DNA of 64,000 nt from Bacteroidales bacterium UBA4295 (GCA_002395805.1 DGVB01000026.1:1-64000); one strand, 5' to 3'. Positions 26,648 through 34,726 are shown, numbered from the stretch's first letter. The notes: generated from the letters alone by a model not told the origin. Made by a program: numbers and translations.

Positions 26648-27805
26648 ATGCCTAATACGCTAATATATAGCCGTTTATATGAGTGGTATGAGATCAACCG
26701 CCGCTCTCTCCCTTGGCGGGAGACGGAGGACCCCTATGCCATCTGGCTCAGCGAAATCATCCTCCAGCAGACCCGAGTGCTGCAGGGGCTGGACTACTAC
26801 CGCCGGTTTTTGAACCGCTGGCCTACGGTCGAGCTGTTAGCCGCAGCCGATGAAGCGGAAGTACTGCGCGAATGGCAGGGTCTGGGGTATTACTCCAGGG
26901 CACGAAACCTGCATAAAGCGGCGCAGATGATAGTAGAAAGACAAAAGTCGAAAGTCGAAAGCCAAGAGATACCTGCCTATCATTTTCCGCAGACTTTCGA
27001 AGAGATACGTGCTTTGCCCGGGGTAGGAGAATACACAGCGGGAGCGATTGCTTCGTTTGCCTACAACCTGCCCTACCCTGCCATGGACGGCAATGTCTAT
27101 CGCGTTGTGGCGCGGCTGCTGGACATAGACGAACCCTTCGACACCGCGGCGGGCAAGAAACTGTTTCACAAGAAGATAGAGGAACTACTGGATAGAGACA
27201 ACCCGCGGCTTTTCAACTCCGCTATCATGGAGTTCGGAGCCCTTTACTGCACGCCGACGCTGAGCGAAGAGACCTGCTCCGAGTGTCCGCTTGCGGATTT
27301 CTGTCTGGCGCATGCTCATGGCACGGCCTCGCTGCTCCCCGTCCGCAAACCGCGACCGAAAGTACGCGACCGGTGGTTCGACTACCATATTTACCTGGCA
27401 ACCTCTCCCCTGAGTTCTACGGACAGCCATTGGCAGTCCGATCGAGCAGAGCTCTTCACCCCTCAAGGGAGGGAGACAGATTCACTCATAATGACCCTCA
27501 TCCGGCGGCGGGAGAATCCGAAGGACATATGGTATCATCTCTATGAGTTTCCCTGCGAGGAGCTCATGAGTCCTACAGGCGAAGCCGATCCTACAGCGAA
27601 GCGGTCTTACAGCGAAGCGGTCTGCGAATTCACGCATGTACTTTCGCACCAACGCATCCACGCGCGGTTTATAGTACATAAGGTACAAAAAATGCCGGAG
27701 ATACCCGGCACTTTGCTCATTCACTGGGAGGAGCTCAATGATTTTGCCCTTTCCCGATTAACGCTGCGAGCGCTTGATACACTGCTACCTTCTCTTCCGC
27801 GGTAA
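26648..27805 (+). CDS. mutY: A/G-specific adenine glycosylase
   Basis: A 385-aa base-excision enzyme that removes adenine opposite 8-oxoguanine. The catalytic Glu is E36 in LSEIILQQT; the helix-hairpin-helix is LPGVGEYTAGA, and the catalytic Asp is in PAMDGNV (about 146). The 4Fe-4S cysteines are C-x8-C-x2-C-x5-C (about 200-219); the usual first gap is six. Three repeat-derived inserts are present: RQKSKVESQ (about 97-106), a stretch at about 252-277, and SPTGEADPTAKRSYSEA (about 308-326). The last 71 bases overlap the convergent DUF2520 gene. The ATG start is used rather than an upstream TTG. Confidence 0.94.
   Translation: MPNTLIYSRLYEWYEINRRSLPWRETEDPYAIWLSEIILQQTRVLQGLDYYRRFLNRWPTVELLAAADEAEVLREWQGLGYYSRARNLHKAAQMIVERQKSKVESQEIPAYHFPQTFEEIRALPGVGEYTAGAIASFAYNLPYPAMDGNVYRVVARLLDIDEPFDTAAGKKLFHKKIEELLDRDNPRLFNSAIMEFGALYCTPTLSEETCSECPLADFCLAHAHGTASLLPVRKPRPKVRDRWFDYHIYLATSPLSSTDSHWQSDRAELFTPQGRETDSLIMTLIRRRENPKDIWYHLYEFPCEELMSPTGEADPTAKRSYSEAVCEFTHVLSHQRIHARFIVHKVQKMPEIPGTLLIHWEELNDFALSRLTLRALDTLLPSLPR
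26937..26964. repeat. AAAGTCG heptamer array inside mutY
   Basis: Four 7-bp units, AAAGACA, AAAGTCG, AAAGTCG, AAAGCCA, in frame in the HhH domain region. Confidence 0.85.
27401..27478. repeat. Two CCCCT..AGGG half-elements inside mutY
   Basis: CCTCTCCCCTGAGTTC at the left and CACCCCTCAAGGGAGGGAG at the right flank a short unrelated segment, all in frame near the start of the C-terminal domain. Confidence 0.7.
27571..27624. repeat. TACAGCGAAGCGGTCT repeat inside mutY
   Basis: Three imperfect copies of a 16-bp unit, the reverse complement of the mutA insert at 2681-2753, in frame near the C-terminal domain. Confidence 0.85.
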
Positions 27806-28511
27806 AGCCGTCTCCTTCTTTCGTACTTGGTACTTGTTTACTTAGTACTTCTATTTGATGCTCCATCACCGCTTGATCCCCGCGCTGCGCAGGACCTGTC
27901 TGTGCGTCGGCGGGCTTCATCTTATGCACCTTGGCGGCGGTGTTGTCGATCAGCGGCAGAAGCGCTTCGAACGGGATCTGCGTGTCTTGTAATATATCCG
28001 CGGCGATACGGTACATCAGATTCGTGTAATTATTGGCAAAAACGCCGGCTATATGCAGCCGCTCGCGGTCATGCTGGTTCGCTTCGTAGATGCGGCTCGT
28101 AAGGGTCTGCGCCAGCGAATAGATCGCCGCGATGTCGTCTATGTTACGACCCGATATGAAGCAGGGAATGCCGCTCCATTCGTCTATCAGCACCTCGCGG
28201 CTGAAACTCTGGAAGAAATACAGAATGCCCGAGTGCGGTTTGTCTTCGCCGAACACCTCTATCGGCATCGTGCCGGACGTATGCAGGTGCAGCGCCTTCG
28301 GCGCATGGATCTTGCTCACCACCTCCCGCAGCGCCTGATCCGCGATAGCGTAGATATACACGTCAAAACCATTTACCATTTGGTCATTTACCATTTGGTC
28401 ATTTGCTGTCAGCGGTCTGGCATGTATGAGTTCGGTCTTGATTCCTTTGAGGGTGAAAGCATGGTGGAGGTTCGTCCCCACGCTCCCCGCGCCTAAAATA
28501 ACTATTCTCAT
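27735..28511 (-). CDS. DUF2520 / Rossmann-fold oxidoreductase-like protein
   Basis: A 258-aa protein with an N-terminal NAD(P)-type motif (VILGAGSVGTNL) and a DUF2520 C-terminal domain (GVFANNYTNLMYRIA). It resembles the ketopantoate-reductase-like DUF2520 proteins; no reaction is established. Two repeat-derived inserts are visible: NDQMVNDQMVNG (about residues 36-48) and SKQVPSTKEG near the C-terminus. The start overlaps the M20 stop by 4 bases, and the 3' end overlaps mutY by 71 bases on the other strand. Confidence 0.82.
   Translation of the reverse strand: MRIVILGAGSVGTNLHHAFTLKGIKTELIHARPLTANDQMVNDQMVNGFDVYIYAIADQALREVVSKIHAPKALHLHTSGTMPIEVFGEDKPHSGILYFFQSFSREVLIDEWSGIPCFISGRNIDDIAAIYSLAQTLTSRIYEANQHDRERLHIAGVFANNYTNLMYRIAADILQDTQIPFEALLPLIDNTAAKVHKMKPADAQTGPAQRGDQAVMEHQIEVLSKQVPSTKEGDGFTAEEKVAVYQALAALIGKGQNH
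27824..27851. repeat. TACTTGG-type heptamer array inside the DUF2520 gene
   Basis: Units TACTTGG, TACTTGT, TTACTTAG, TACTTCT, in frame near the protein's C-terminus. Confidence 0.8.
28368..28404. repeat. ACCATTT array inside the DUF2520 gene
   Basis: ACCATTT, ACCATTT, GGTCATTT, ACCATTT, GGTCATTT: 7/8-bp units read as the repeated peptide NDQMV on the minus strand. Confidence 0.88.
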
Positions 28512-29929
28512 CCCTTAATTGTGCATTGTGAATTGTGCATTGTGAATTCTTTATAGAATTCAGCAACCGCGATAATTCCTTTTTCCCAGACCTCCAGGTC
28601 CATGGATTCGTTCGGCGAATGGATGGCGTTCTGCTCCAGACCGAAGCCCATGAGAATGGTCTTGCAGCCGAGGATCTGCTCAAAGGCGGCGATGATAGGG
28701 ATAGACCCGCCTCTTCGTGCCGCTAACGGACGCTTGCCGAAGGCAACCTCGAATCCTTTCTCCGCGGCTTTGTAAGCAGGAATGTCTATCGGACAAACAT
28801 ACCCCTGCCCGCCGTGCATCGGCGTCACCTGCACACGCACACCTCTTGGCGCGAGGGTTCCGATATAGTCTATGAACGCCTGTGAGATCTTCTCATGATC
28901 CTGGTTCGCCACCAGCCGGCAGGACACTTTCGCGAAAGCCTTGCCCGGCAGCACGGTCTTCGAGCCCTCACCCGTATATCCGCCCCAGATGCCGCATATG
29001 TCGAACGAAGGACGGCAGGAGTTGCGTTCGAGCGTCGAATATCCCTTTTCGCCGAACACGTCGTCCACATCGATAGCTTTGTTGTAGGCTTCCTGCGAGA
29101 AAGGTATCTGCGCTATCATCGCCCGTTCCTCTTCGGGGATCGGCAGCACATCGTCGTAGAAACCCGGGATGGTGATTTTGCCGTCTTTGTCCACTATCTT
29201 CGCCAGCATCTCGCAAAGGGCGTTCACGGGGTTCTTCACCGCTCCGCCGAAATGTCCCGAGTGCAGGTCTCTGTTCGGACCATCCACTTCGATCTGCCAG
29301 TAGGCCAGACCGCGCAGACCGGTGGTGATAGAGGGTGTCTCTTTGCCGATCATGGAGGTGTCGGAGACCAGGATAATATCGGCTTTGAGGAGGTCTTTGT
29401 GTTCCTCCAAGAAGGCTTCGAGACTCGGCGAACCGATCTCTTCTTCGCCCTCGAAGATGAACTTGACGTTGCATCGGAGTTGCCCTGTTTTGACCATGTA
29501 TTCAAAGGCCTTCGCCTGAATCATCGCCTGCCCTTTGTCATCATCTGCACCGCGTGCATAAAGCCGCCCGTCGCGGATCTGAGGCTCCCAAGGATCGGAT
29601 CTCCACTGCTCCACCGGCTCCACCGGCATCACATCGTAATGCGCATAGACGAGGACGGTAGGAAAGCCTACCCCCTGCCCCTCCCTAAAGGGAGGGGTGT
29701 ACTCCGCATAGACGAAGGGGTTGCCTTCTCCCCCTTTAGGGGGCCGGGGGGCTAATACTTCCGCTTTCTGGCAGCCGGCTTCGAGCAGCAACTCTCTCCA
29801 CCGCTCGGCGCAGCGAACCATGTCCGCTTTGTGTTCCGCTTGACAGCTCACACTCGGTATCCGAATGAGACTTGCCCACTCTTCCATAAACCGCGCTCTA
29901 TGCGCGCTGATGTAGTCCTGAATAGTCAT
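28508..29929 (-). CDS. M20-family dipeptidase
   Basis: A 473-aa zinc peptidase close to dipeptidases of the M20 PepV/CNDP group. Metal and catalytic motifs are HYDVMPV, GADDDKGQ, EGEEEIGSPS and SDTSM, with the last ligand in NAIHSPNE near the C-terminus. Two palindromic-element inserts lie at about residues 58-87 (LAPRPPKGGEGN and TPPFREGQGVG). The final residues FTMHNSQCTIKG are encoded by a heptamer array that reaches the stop codon. It is followed by DUF2520 with a 4-base overlap. Confidence 0.92.
   Translation of the reverse strand: MTIQDYISAHRARFMEEWASLIRIPSVSCQAEHKADMVRCAERWRELLLEAGCQKAEVLAPRPPKGGEGNPFVYAEYTPPFREGQGVGFPTVLVYAHYDVMPVEPVEQWRSDPWEPQIRDGRLYARGADDDKGQAMIQAKAFEYMVKTGQLRCNVKFIFEGEEEIGSPSLEAFLEEHKDLLKADIILVSDTSMIGKETPSITTGLRGLAYWQIEVDGPNRDLHSGHFGGAVKNPVNALCEMLAKIVDKDGKITIPGFYDDVLPIPEEERAMIAQIPFSQEAYNKAIDVDDVFGEKGYSTLERNSCRPSFDICGIWGGYTGEGSKTVLPGKAFAKVSCRLVANQDHEKISQAFIDYIGTLAPRGVRVQVTPMHGGQGYVCPIDIPAYKAAEKGFEVAFGKRPLAARRGGSIPIIAAFEQILGCKTILMGFGLEQNAIHSPNESMDLEVWEKGIIAVAEFYKEFTMHNSQCTIKG
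28518..28548. repeat. ATTGTGM heptamer array at the 3' end of the M20 gene
   Basis: ATTGTGC, ATTGTGA, ATTGTGC, ATTGTGA, ATT. The array encodes the last residues of the peptidase. Confidence 0.92.
29668..29755. repeat. Two palindromic elements inside the M20 gene
   Basis: CCCCTCCCTAAAGGGAGGGG (29677-29697 region) and CCCCCTTTAGGGGGCCGGGG (29730-29750 region) lie about 30 bases apart, both in frame, in the first third of the peptidase. Confidence 0.88.
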
Positions 29930-29950
29930 AACTCAACCATTTAGCGATTG

Positions 29951-29981
29951 CAAAATTACTGCTTTTTTTTGAAATATGCAA
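29951..29981 (-). promoter_or_regulatory. Promoter of the M20 gene
   Basis: Minus strand TTG (29981-29979), 20 bases ending AAAAAAGCAG, TAATTTTG (29958-29951). Confidence 0.8.
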
Positions 29982-30071
29982 ATTTATTTTTATTCGGGGA
30001 AATCTACAAAAAGTGTATATATACATAGTATATATACAGTAAGAGTGCATAAAATGCAAAAAAATCGCAGT

Positions 30072-30115
30072 TATCCTATGGGTATCTTATGGTTATCCTA
30101 TGGGTATCCTATGGT
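30072..30115. repeat. Four-copy 11-bp array TATCCTATGGG
   Basis: TATCCTATGGG, TATCTTATGGT, TATCCTATGGG, TATCCTATGGT run without gaps. Confidence 0.92.
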
Positions 30116-30138
30116 AAAATCACGTTCACCATAGGATA
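30105..30138. repeat. Inverted repeat formed by the last 11-mer
   Basis: TATCCTATGGT (30105-30115) is followed after 12 bases by its exact reverse complement (30128-30138). The last array unit is one arm. Confidence 0.88.
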
Positions 30139-30233
30139 ACTCCCCTTTCCGTCTAGGTTTTCCCCGCTTAACGGGGACAACCTCACCTATGGTAAAATCA
30201 CGTTTTTTTCCTGCAAACAGAGTCCCCCAATAA

Positions 30234-31346
30234 TTAGAGAGTAGCGAGGTATTCTTTGTATTCGCGGGGAGTGCGTCCTGTCCAATGTTTGAAGGCATTA
30301 GTGAAGTTGCTTTGCTCGCTAAAACCAACCCGCTCGGCGAGTTCCTGGAAGGATAGAGATGGTTCGGATTTCATGATTCGCTGGGATTCCAGAATGCGAA
30401 GACGATTGATGAAAGAGTTGAAGTTCATTCCCTCTTCCTGATTGATGGCATTGCTAAGAACGGTACGGCTGACACATAGTTCGTGCGCCATCTGCTCCAA
30501 AGTAATACTCCGGCGGAGGTATAGTTGTTGATTCAGTATAGTTTCCCTCATTTTCTCCCATCGCTCGCTTCTGTTACTGCTTTTTCCCGGGATGCCGGCA
30601 TCGGCATGGTAGTCGTAGAGAACCGGTTTCATCTGGATGAAGAGCGAAGGGTACAACATAAAGAGTATACCCACGACGATATACAAGACCATGATGGTGA
30701 TATTGAGAATAGCGGAGAGTGTAGGATTGAGGCTAGAAGTGATGCCGAGCGTGACAAGTCCGATACAGATGACAAAAGAGAAGCTGACACGGATCATATG
30801 GACATTGATCATCTTGTCCTCTGCGAAGAAATCCGCCGCCAGAGTTTGCCATCTCTTGCTCTCACAGACGAAACGCCAAGCGAAATAGAGACATAGCGCG
30901 ACATACTGCGTCATCCATAGAATGCGGATCCACACTTCGGGTTCGCGAATAAATCGGAACGGAGCGTCGTGGGTCGTAAGCGGTATATGCGGGAAGAAAA
31001 GGCGGATGATGCCATAGAGGCAGAGACAGACAATCAGCGGCGTGAAATGGAGCATCACATAGCGGTTAGTCACACGACGCGGGTTAATAAGGTTGATATG
31101 CGAGAGCGCGAGCAGGCACGCCTGTACGTTAGCCATAAAAAGGAATACCGGGTGCATCAGTTCGAGTGTGAGTCGTCCTTTGACGAGACAATAGACGGCC
31201 AGCGCTACATAAGAGAGCGAAATCATCCACCGTGAGAGACGATATCCATGCAAGCGCGCATCGTCCCGCGGCATCGGTACAGCAACCATAAGGACCGCCA
31301 TGACCATCAGTACTGCGAACAATATGTAAAACGAATAGGTAAACAC
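30234..31346 (-). CDS. Membrane-bound AraC-type transcriptional regulator
   Basis: A 370-aa protein: six or seven hydrophobic segments fill about residues 1-240, then a short linker and a C-terminal AraC helix-turn-helix domain (about 265-370; ITLEQMAHELCVSRTVLSNA and LAERVGFSEQSNFTNAFKHW). It likely senses something in the membrane or periplasm and acts on nearby DNA. The ligand is unknown. It has its own promoter and is divergent from the exported-protein cluster at 31.5 kb, a plausible target. Confidence 0.9.
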   Translation of the reverse strand: MFTYSFYILFAVLMVMAVLMVAVPMPRDDARLHGYRLSRWMISLSYVALAVYCLVKGRLTLELMHPVFLFMANVQACLLALSHINLINPRRVTNRYVMLHFTPLIVCLCLYGIIRLFFPHIPLTTHDAPFRFIREPEVWIRILWMTQYVALCLYFAWRFVCESKRWQTLAADFFAEDKMINVHMIRVSFSFVICIGLVTLGITSSLNPTLSAILNITIMVLYIVVGILFMLYPSLFIQMKPVLYDYHADAGIPGKSSNRSERWEKMRETILNQQLYLRRSITLEQMAHELCVSRTVLSNAINQEEGMNFNSFINRLRILESQRIMKSEPSLSFQELAERVGFSEQSNFTNAFKHWTGRTPREYKEYLATL

Positions 31347-31362
31347 GCTTCAAAAACGAGTG

Positions 31363-31393
31363 CAAAGGTACAACAAAAATTGCACATATGCAA
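31363..31393 (-). promoter_or_regulatory. Promoter of the AraC-type gene
   Basis: Minus strand TTG (31393-31391), 20 bases, TACCTTTG (31370-31363). Confidence 0.78.
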
Positions 31394-31456
31394 ATTTTTG
31401 TACGATTTCATAAGTGAAATGTACCTTTTGATAAGTGATTAATGACAAAAAAGCAG

Positions 31457-31464
31457 TACCTTTG
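31457..31464 (+). promoter_or_regulatory. -7 element upstream of the 143-aa lipoprotein gene
   Basis: AAAAAAGCAG-TACCTTTG is present 46 bases before the start, but the nearest TTG (31428) is 26 bases upstream instead of 20. This could mean a weaker or activator-dependent promoter. Confidence 0.6.
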
Positions 31465-31509
31465 TGGCGTGATTTAAAAGAAACTTTTAACCATATAAAA
31501 TATATCGTT

Positions 31510-31941
31510 ATGAAAAAGATTTTTGCTTTAGCCTTCGTGGCGGCTGTATCTATTGTTTTTGGTGCGTGCGACGGGAATGCGCCGAGTCAACCCAATGTGT
31601 TTATTTCTATTGCTGACAACGGCAAGCATCAAGGTTTCTATTTGATGTATTTGTCGTATGTCTCTATCGGCGACAACGGACTTTCAGGAAAGAATATTTT
31701 GGGAGAGCGAAAGGGTACGTTAGAGTTCAAAGGCATGACGTATGAGTGCTGGAGTATTCCAAAAAGGAAATGCGATTTGTATTTCGAATATTATCAAGGC
31801 GAAGGATGGTCGCCGAAGAAGGACAATGAGCGCAAGACCATCAATCTCAAAGATAACGAATGGGTACGTATCTCTTGGGATTTGGCGGAGAGTTATGCTA
31901 CACAGCCGGGTATACTCCAAGGCTCCGGCACAATGTATTGA
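31510..31941 (+). CDS. Small exported lipoprotein, function unknown
   Basis: A 143-aa protein, MKKIFALAFVAAVSIVFGAC, with a lipobox at GAC (Cys20) and no recognised domain. The mature part is mixed charged and aromatic. The start is the ATG at the signal peptide; upstream codons run through the promoter. It lies 16 bases before the ZU5-like lipoprotein gene and is probably in the same transcript. A role on the cell surface or periplasm is likely but unproven. Confidence 0.7.
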   Translation: MKKIFALAFVAAVSIVFGACDGNAPSQPNVFISIADNGKHQGFYLMYLSYVSIGDNGLSGKNILGERKGTLEFKGMTYECWSIPKRKCDLYFEYYQGEGWSPKKDNERKTINLKDNEWVRISWDLAESYATQPGILQGSGTMY

Positions 31942-31957
31942 TTAAAATTATACAGTT

Positions 31958-33925
31958 ATGAAAAAGTTCTTGCTTTTGTTGGCGGCGGCGGGGATGATGA
32001 TAGCTTGCGGGGGAGGCAACGAACCGACCGTAAAGAGTGCGACTGCGAAAGTGACGTCGGAAGGCGGAGAGTATACGCTGAGCAACGGCGTGACGCTGAT
32101 CGTACCGAGCGGTGCTGTAAGCGGGACAACAGAGGTCAAAGTGGACTATCTGGAGTACCCGGATGAGAGTACCGGCACGCTGCCGAACGATATACAGGGC
32201 ATGGTGCGTTTCGAGCCGGAAGGACTGGTTTTTGACCGTCCGATACAGGTGAAGATGCCGCTTAACCAGCCTGCGCAGGGCAAGACGGATATCATCTATT
32301 GGTCTGCCGGAGACGAACGATGGTATATCACCGACCGCGGCGAGACAGCCGGCGGAGAAGTGACATTCTACGTGGATCATTTCAGCAGCTATGCCTCGAT
32401 AGGAGGCGGATGGAGCGATATATTCAGCACAATGGATACGTATGTCGGCGGGTCGGATAACGAAGAAGCAATCTCGAATGCCGTGAAGCGATTCCTGGAG
32501 CAAGAGTTATGGGAAGAGATGGGCATGAAAGACTTGCATTTTGCGGCGCACACGAGTGCCGGAAACTCCTGCGCAAAGGCCTGCGGCCTGTACGGTTTCT
32601 GGTCGAGCGAACAAGGCGGAAAGACGCGGCAAGGAGGAGGTGTCGTCAAGGAGAAAAGTAAGCATAACCTCGTTTCTACCATAGCGATGTCGAGCAGTCA
32701 GATGACAAGTCATCTGCAGAGCGAGACACAGATAGCGGCAGACCGGATCATCGAGATTTACGGCGAGCCGTGCGCGACAGAGTTAACCGGTTCGGCCAGC
32801 CCTGCGACGGTAGAGAAAGGCAAGAAAACGACCGTGACGATCAAAGCGCATTGCGATGGATCGCCGCTGGCCGACCAGCTGATACAGATATCCTGCTCGC
32901 CCGAACTATCCTGCGGTACGGTGAACAAGAAAACCGACAGCAACGGCGAGATAGAGATCTCCGTCAAAGGAGAGGAAGAAGGTACAGGTATCGTCTATGC
33001 CAAAGCCGTGAGCACCATCGACCCGGAGATAGAGACCGAAATCCAGATCCCCGTCAAAGTAGGTGACGGCGACAACTGGCGAATTACTTTAGATATGCAT
33101 ATAAAATGTACCTCTTCGTTTATAGAAAGTAATACCGAAGGTATCTACACCGAAGACTATAAGGTTGAAGGCAGCGATCAGTCGATTGAATACGGCTTTA
33201 CGGAAGTGATAGACATAACCATCGGCGCACCGCAGAAATTCGACCAATATATATACAGCCAAATATCCGGAAAGGCGTCCGTTACTAACCATCGTGACGA
33301 GTATAAGTGTGATCTTCCTACTTTCAGGCAGAGCGGCAAAGTTACAATCATGGATATTGTTTCCACTGCCAGTATGTCGCAGACCTTATCCGCTTCGCCG
33401 GAATTCCAGGACTTCAAAGATATTCCAATAGTCGGCACTTATTCTTCGGGGGAAGGTAAGACTATGTTCGCTTTCTTTGTTGGCTACAGCGATCTGGATG
33501 CTGTGTACAGCAGCAGCGCGGAGGATGATTATAATATGTTGATGAAGTATACTTTCTTCAATCCGAATATCACAGGCTCTTGGTCTGCCAGCGATTCGGA
33601 TGACAGAAATGAGGACGGAACTATCCTTTATGGAAAAATCGGCATGATGGATGGCGGAAATGGACATAGCCTAGCTATTTGCTCGGCGGTGTCCAGTTTC
33701 TCCAATTCGGTCAATCTTCAAGAAGAAACCATCCCTATCCAGTATTCTACAGATGATTACTCTTTAATGGCTATCAATGTTGGGAATTATGGCATCAGCG
33801 GAGAATGGGCTGCACGTGTAGGCATTTATCCGACTTTAAATTGGGTAGGTTTGGCAGATTGGACCGGCAAACGCCACTGGACTGTTACCGGCACGCTGAA
33901 GGTTGAACAATTGGATAAGAAATAA
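31958..33925 (+). CDS. Large lipoprotein with ZU5-like and Ig-like domains
   Basis: A 655-aa protein. The lipobox is MIACGGG (Cys17). Residues about 27-150 resemble a ZU5-type domain (TSEGGEYTLSNGVTLIVPSG). A bacterial Ig-like, invasin-type domain follows at about 270-365 (ATVEKGKKTTVTIKA, TDSNGEIEISVKG). The C-terminal third has no family I recognise. Such modules are typical of surface-exposed proteins. It is the central gene of a three-gene cluster of exported proteins. Confidence 0.75.
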   Translation: MKKFLLLLAAAGMMIACGGGNEPTVKSATAKVTSEGGEYTLSNGVTLIVPSGAVSGTTEVKVDYLEYPDESTGTLPNDIQGMVRFEPEGLVFDRPIQVKMPLNQPAQGKTDIIYWSAGDERWYITDRGETAGGEVTFYVDHFSSYASIGGGWSDIFSTMDTYVGGSDNEEAISNAVKRFLEQELWEEMGMKDLHFAAHTSAGNSCAKACGLYGFWSSEQGGKTRQGGGVVKEKSKHNLVSTIAMSSSQMTSHLQSETQIAADRIIEIYGEPCATELTGSASPATVEKGKKTTVTIKAHCDGSPLADQLIQISCSPELSCGTVNKKTDSNGEIEISVKGEEEGTGIVYAKAVSTIDPEIETEIQIPVKVGDGDNWRITLDMHIKCTSSFIESNTEGIYTEDYKVEGSDQSIEYGFTEVIDITIGAPQKFDQYIYSQISGKASVTNHRDEYKCDLPTFRQSGKVTIMDIVSTASMSQTLSASPEFQDFKDIPIVGTYSSGEGKTMFAFFVGYSDLDAVYSSSAEDDYNMLMKYTFFNPNITGSWSASDSDDRNEDGTILYGKIGMMDGGNGHSLAICSAVSSFSNSVNLQEETIPIQYSTDDYSLMAINVGNYGISGEWAARVGIYPTLNWVGLADWTGKRHWTVTGTLKVEQLDKK

Positions 33926-33947
33926 ATAAACAATAAATCATATCGTT

Positions 33948-34601
33948 ATGAGAAAAATCTTAGTATTATGCTTCGCTGCTCTGGTAAGCGTTGCGCTGTT
34001 TGCCAAGAAGCAAACAACAGAGACACCGGGTCTGAAGCTCATTGAGGGCAACAGCCGTTTTATCAACGAGAATGCCAAAGTGGCTCTCTTCATGGATTTC
34101 GAAAACGCCGTTTCAGTGGAATACGGCAAAGACAAAAAGACCGTAGAGCGCAACGAAGGACGAATGCTGGATTCTATTCCTGCCGAGGAATGGAAGAAAG
34201 ATTTCGTAGAGTTGAACCAACGGATGGTGGCTTATTTCAATGAGGTGGCTACCGCGGCAGGCAAACCGATCCGCATGACCGCTAATCCCGACGAAGCCCA
34301 ATATGATATCTTCATCAAAGTGGATACAATCGACATGGGCAACACCGGTGCTGCTGTGTTCGTGAGACATGCAGGCTGTGCTATAGGCACAGGAGATGTG
34401 TGGATCAAGAAACATAACTCCGAAGAAGTGGTATGTCATCTGCATATGAACAAGATGGAAGCGGAATGGAACGACATGTACAAAATTGACCGTCTGATCC
34501 GCCTCTACGGCTGGGATCTGATGGGTAAGTATTTCTTCAACGCCACCATGTATCCCGTTCCTTTCTCCACCAAATTTAAGATCACCGTACAGAAGAAATA
34601 G
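33948..34601 (+). CDS. Exported protein, function unknown
   Basis: A 217-aa protein with a signal peptide (MRKILVLCFAALVSVALFA). The mature part is soluble-looking with one Cys-containing segment (VRHAGCAIGTGDVWIK). No domain is recognised. It is the third gene of the cluster, 22 bases after the ZU5-like gene, and is followed by a strong terminator, which closes the transcript. Confidence 0.7.
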   Translation: MRKILVLCFAALVSVALFAKKQTTETPGLKLIEGNSRFINENAKVALFMDFENAVSVEYGKDKKTVERNEGRMLDSIPAEEWKKDFVELNQRMVAYFNEVATAAGKPIRMTANPDEAQYDIFIKVDTIDMGNTGAAVFVRHAGCAIGTGDVWIKKHNSEEVVCHLHMNKMEAEWNDMYKIDRLIRLYGWDLMGKYFFNATMYPVPFSTKFKITVQKK

Positions 34602-34602
34602 A

Positions 34603-34617
34603 GCGAGCAGAGCTCGC
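34603..34617 (+). repeat. GCGAGC-AGA-GCTCGC hairpin
   Basis: A 6-bp perfect stem just after the stop codon of the 217-aa gene and before the terminator. It may protect the mRNA end. Confidence 0.5.
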
Positions 34618-34636
34618 GCGTAACGCTTCGTTGTTG

Positions 34637-34667
34637 AGAAAAAGGCACCCCATCGGGTGCTTTTTTT
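34637..34667 (+). terminator. Rho-independent terminator
   Basis: AAAAAG, stem GCACCC-CATC-GGGTGC, then seven T. It ends the exported-protein cluster and precedes the lptD promoter. Confidence 0.92.
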
Positions 34668-34676
34668 GCTTTTTTC

Positions 34677-34707
34677 TTGCACAATTCGAAAAAAAGCAGT
34701 ACCTTTG
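34677..34707 (+). promoter_or_regulatory. Promoter of lptD
   Basis: TTG at 34677, 20 bases ending AAAAAAGCAG, TACCTTTG at 34700-34707, 20 bases upstream of the start codon. Confidence 0.82.
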
Positions 34708-34726
34708 CGGGCTAAATTGGCTTATT

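Larger units (their letters stand above)
29930..30233. other. Intergenic region with repeats and hairpins
   Basis: It holds the M20 promoter, an 11-bp tandem array (30072-30115), a strong inverted repeat (30105-30138), a CCCCG-CTTAA-CGGGG hairpin near 30165, and two copies of CTATGGTAAAATCACG. No gene is supported. One or more of the hairpins may end the araC transcript. Confidence 0.6.

Noticed and set aside
30098..30328. 76-codon minus-strand frame beside the AraC-type gene
   Set aside because: It overlaps the regulator's 3' end and a repeat region and is made largely of repeat units.
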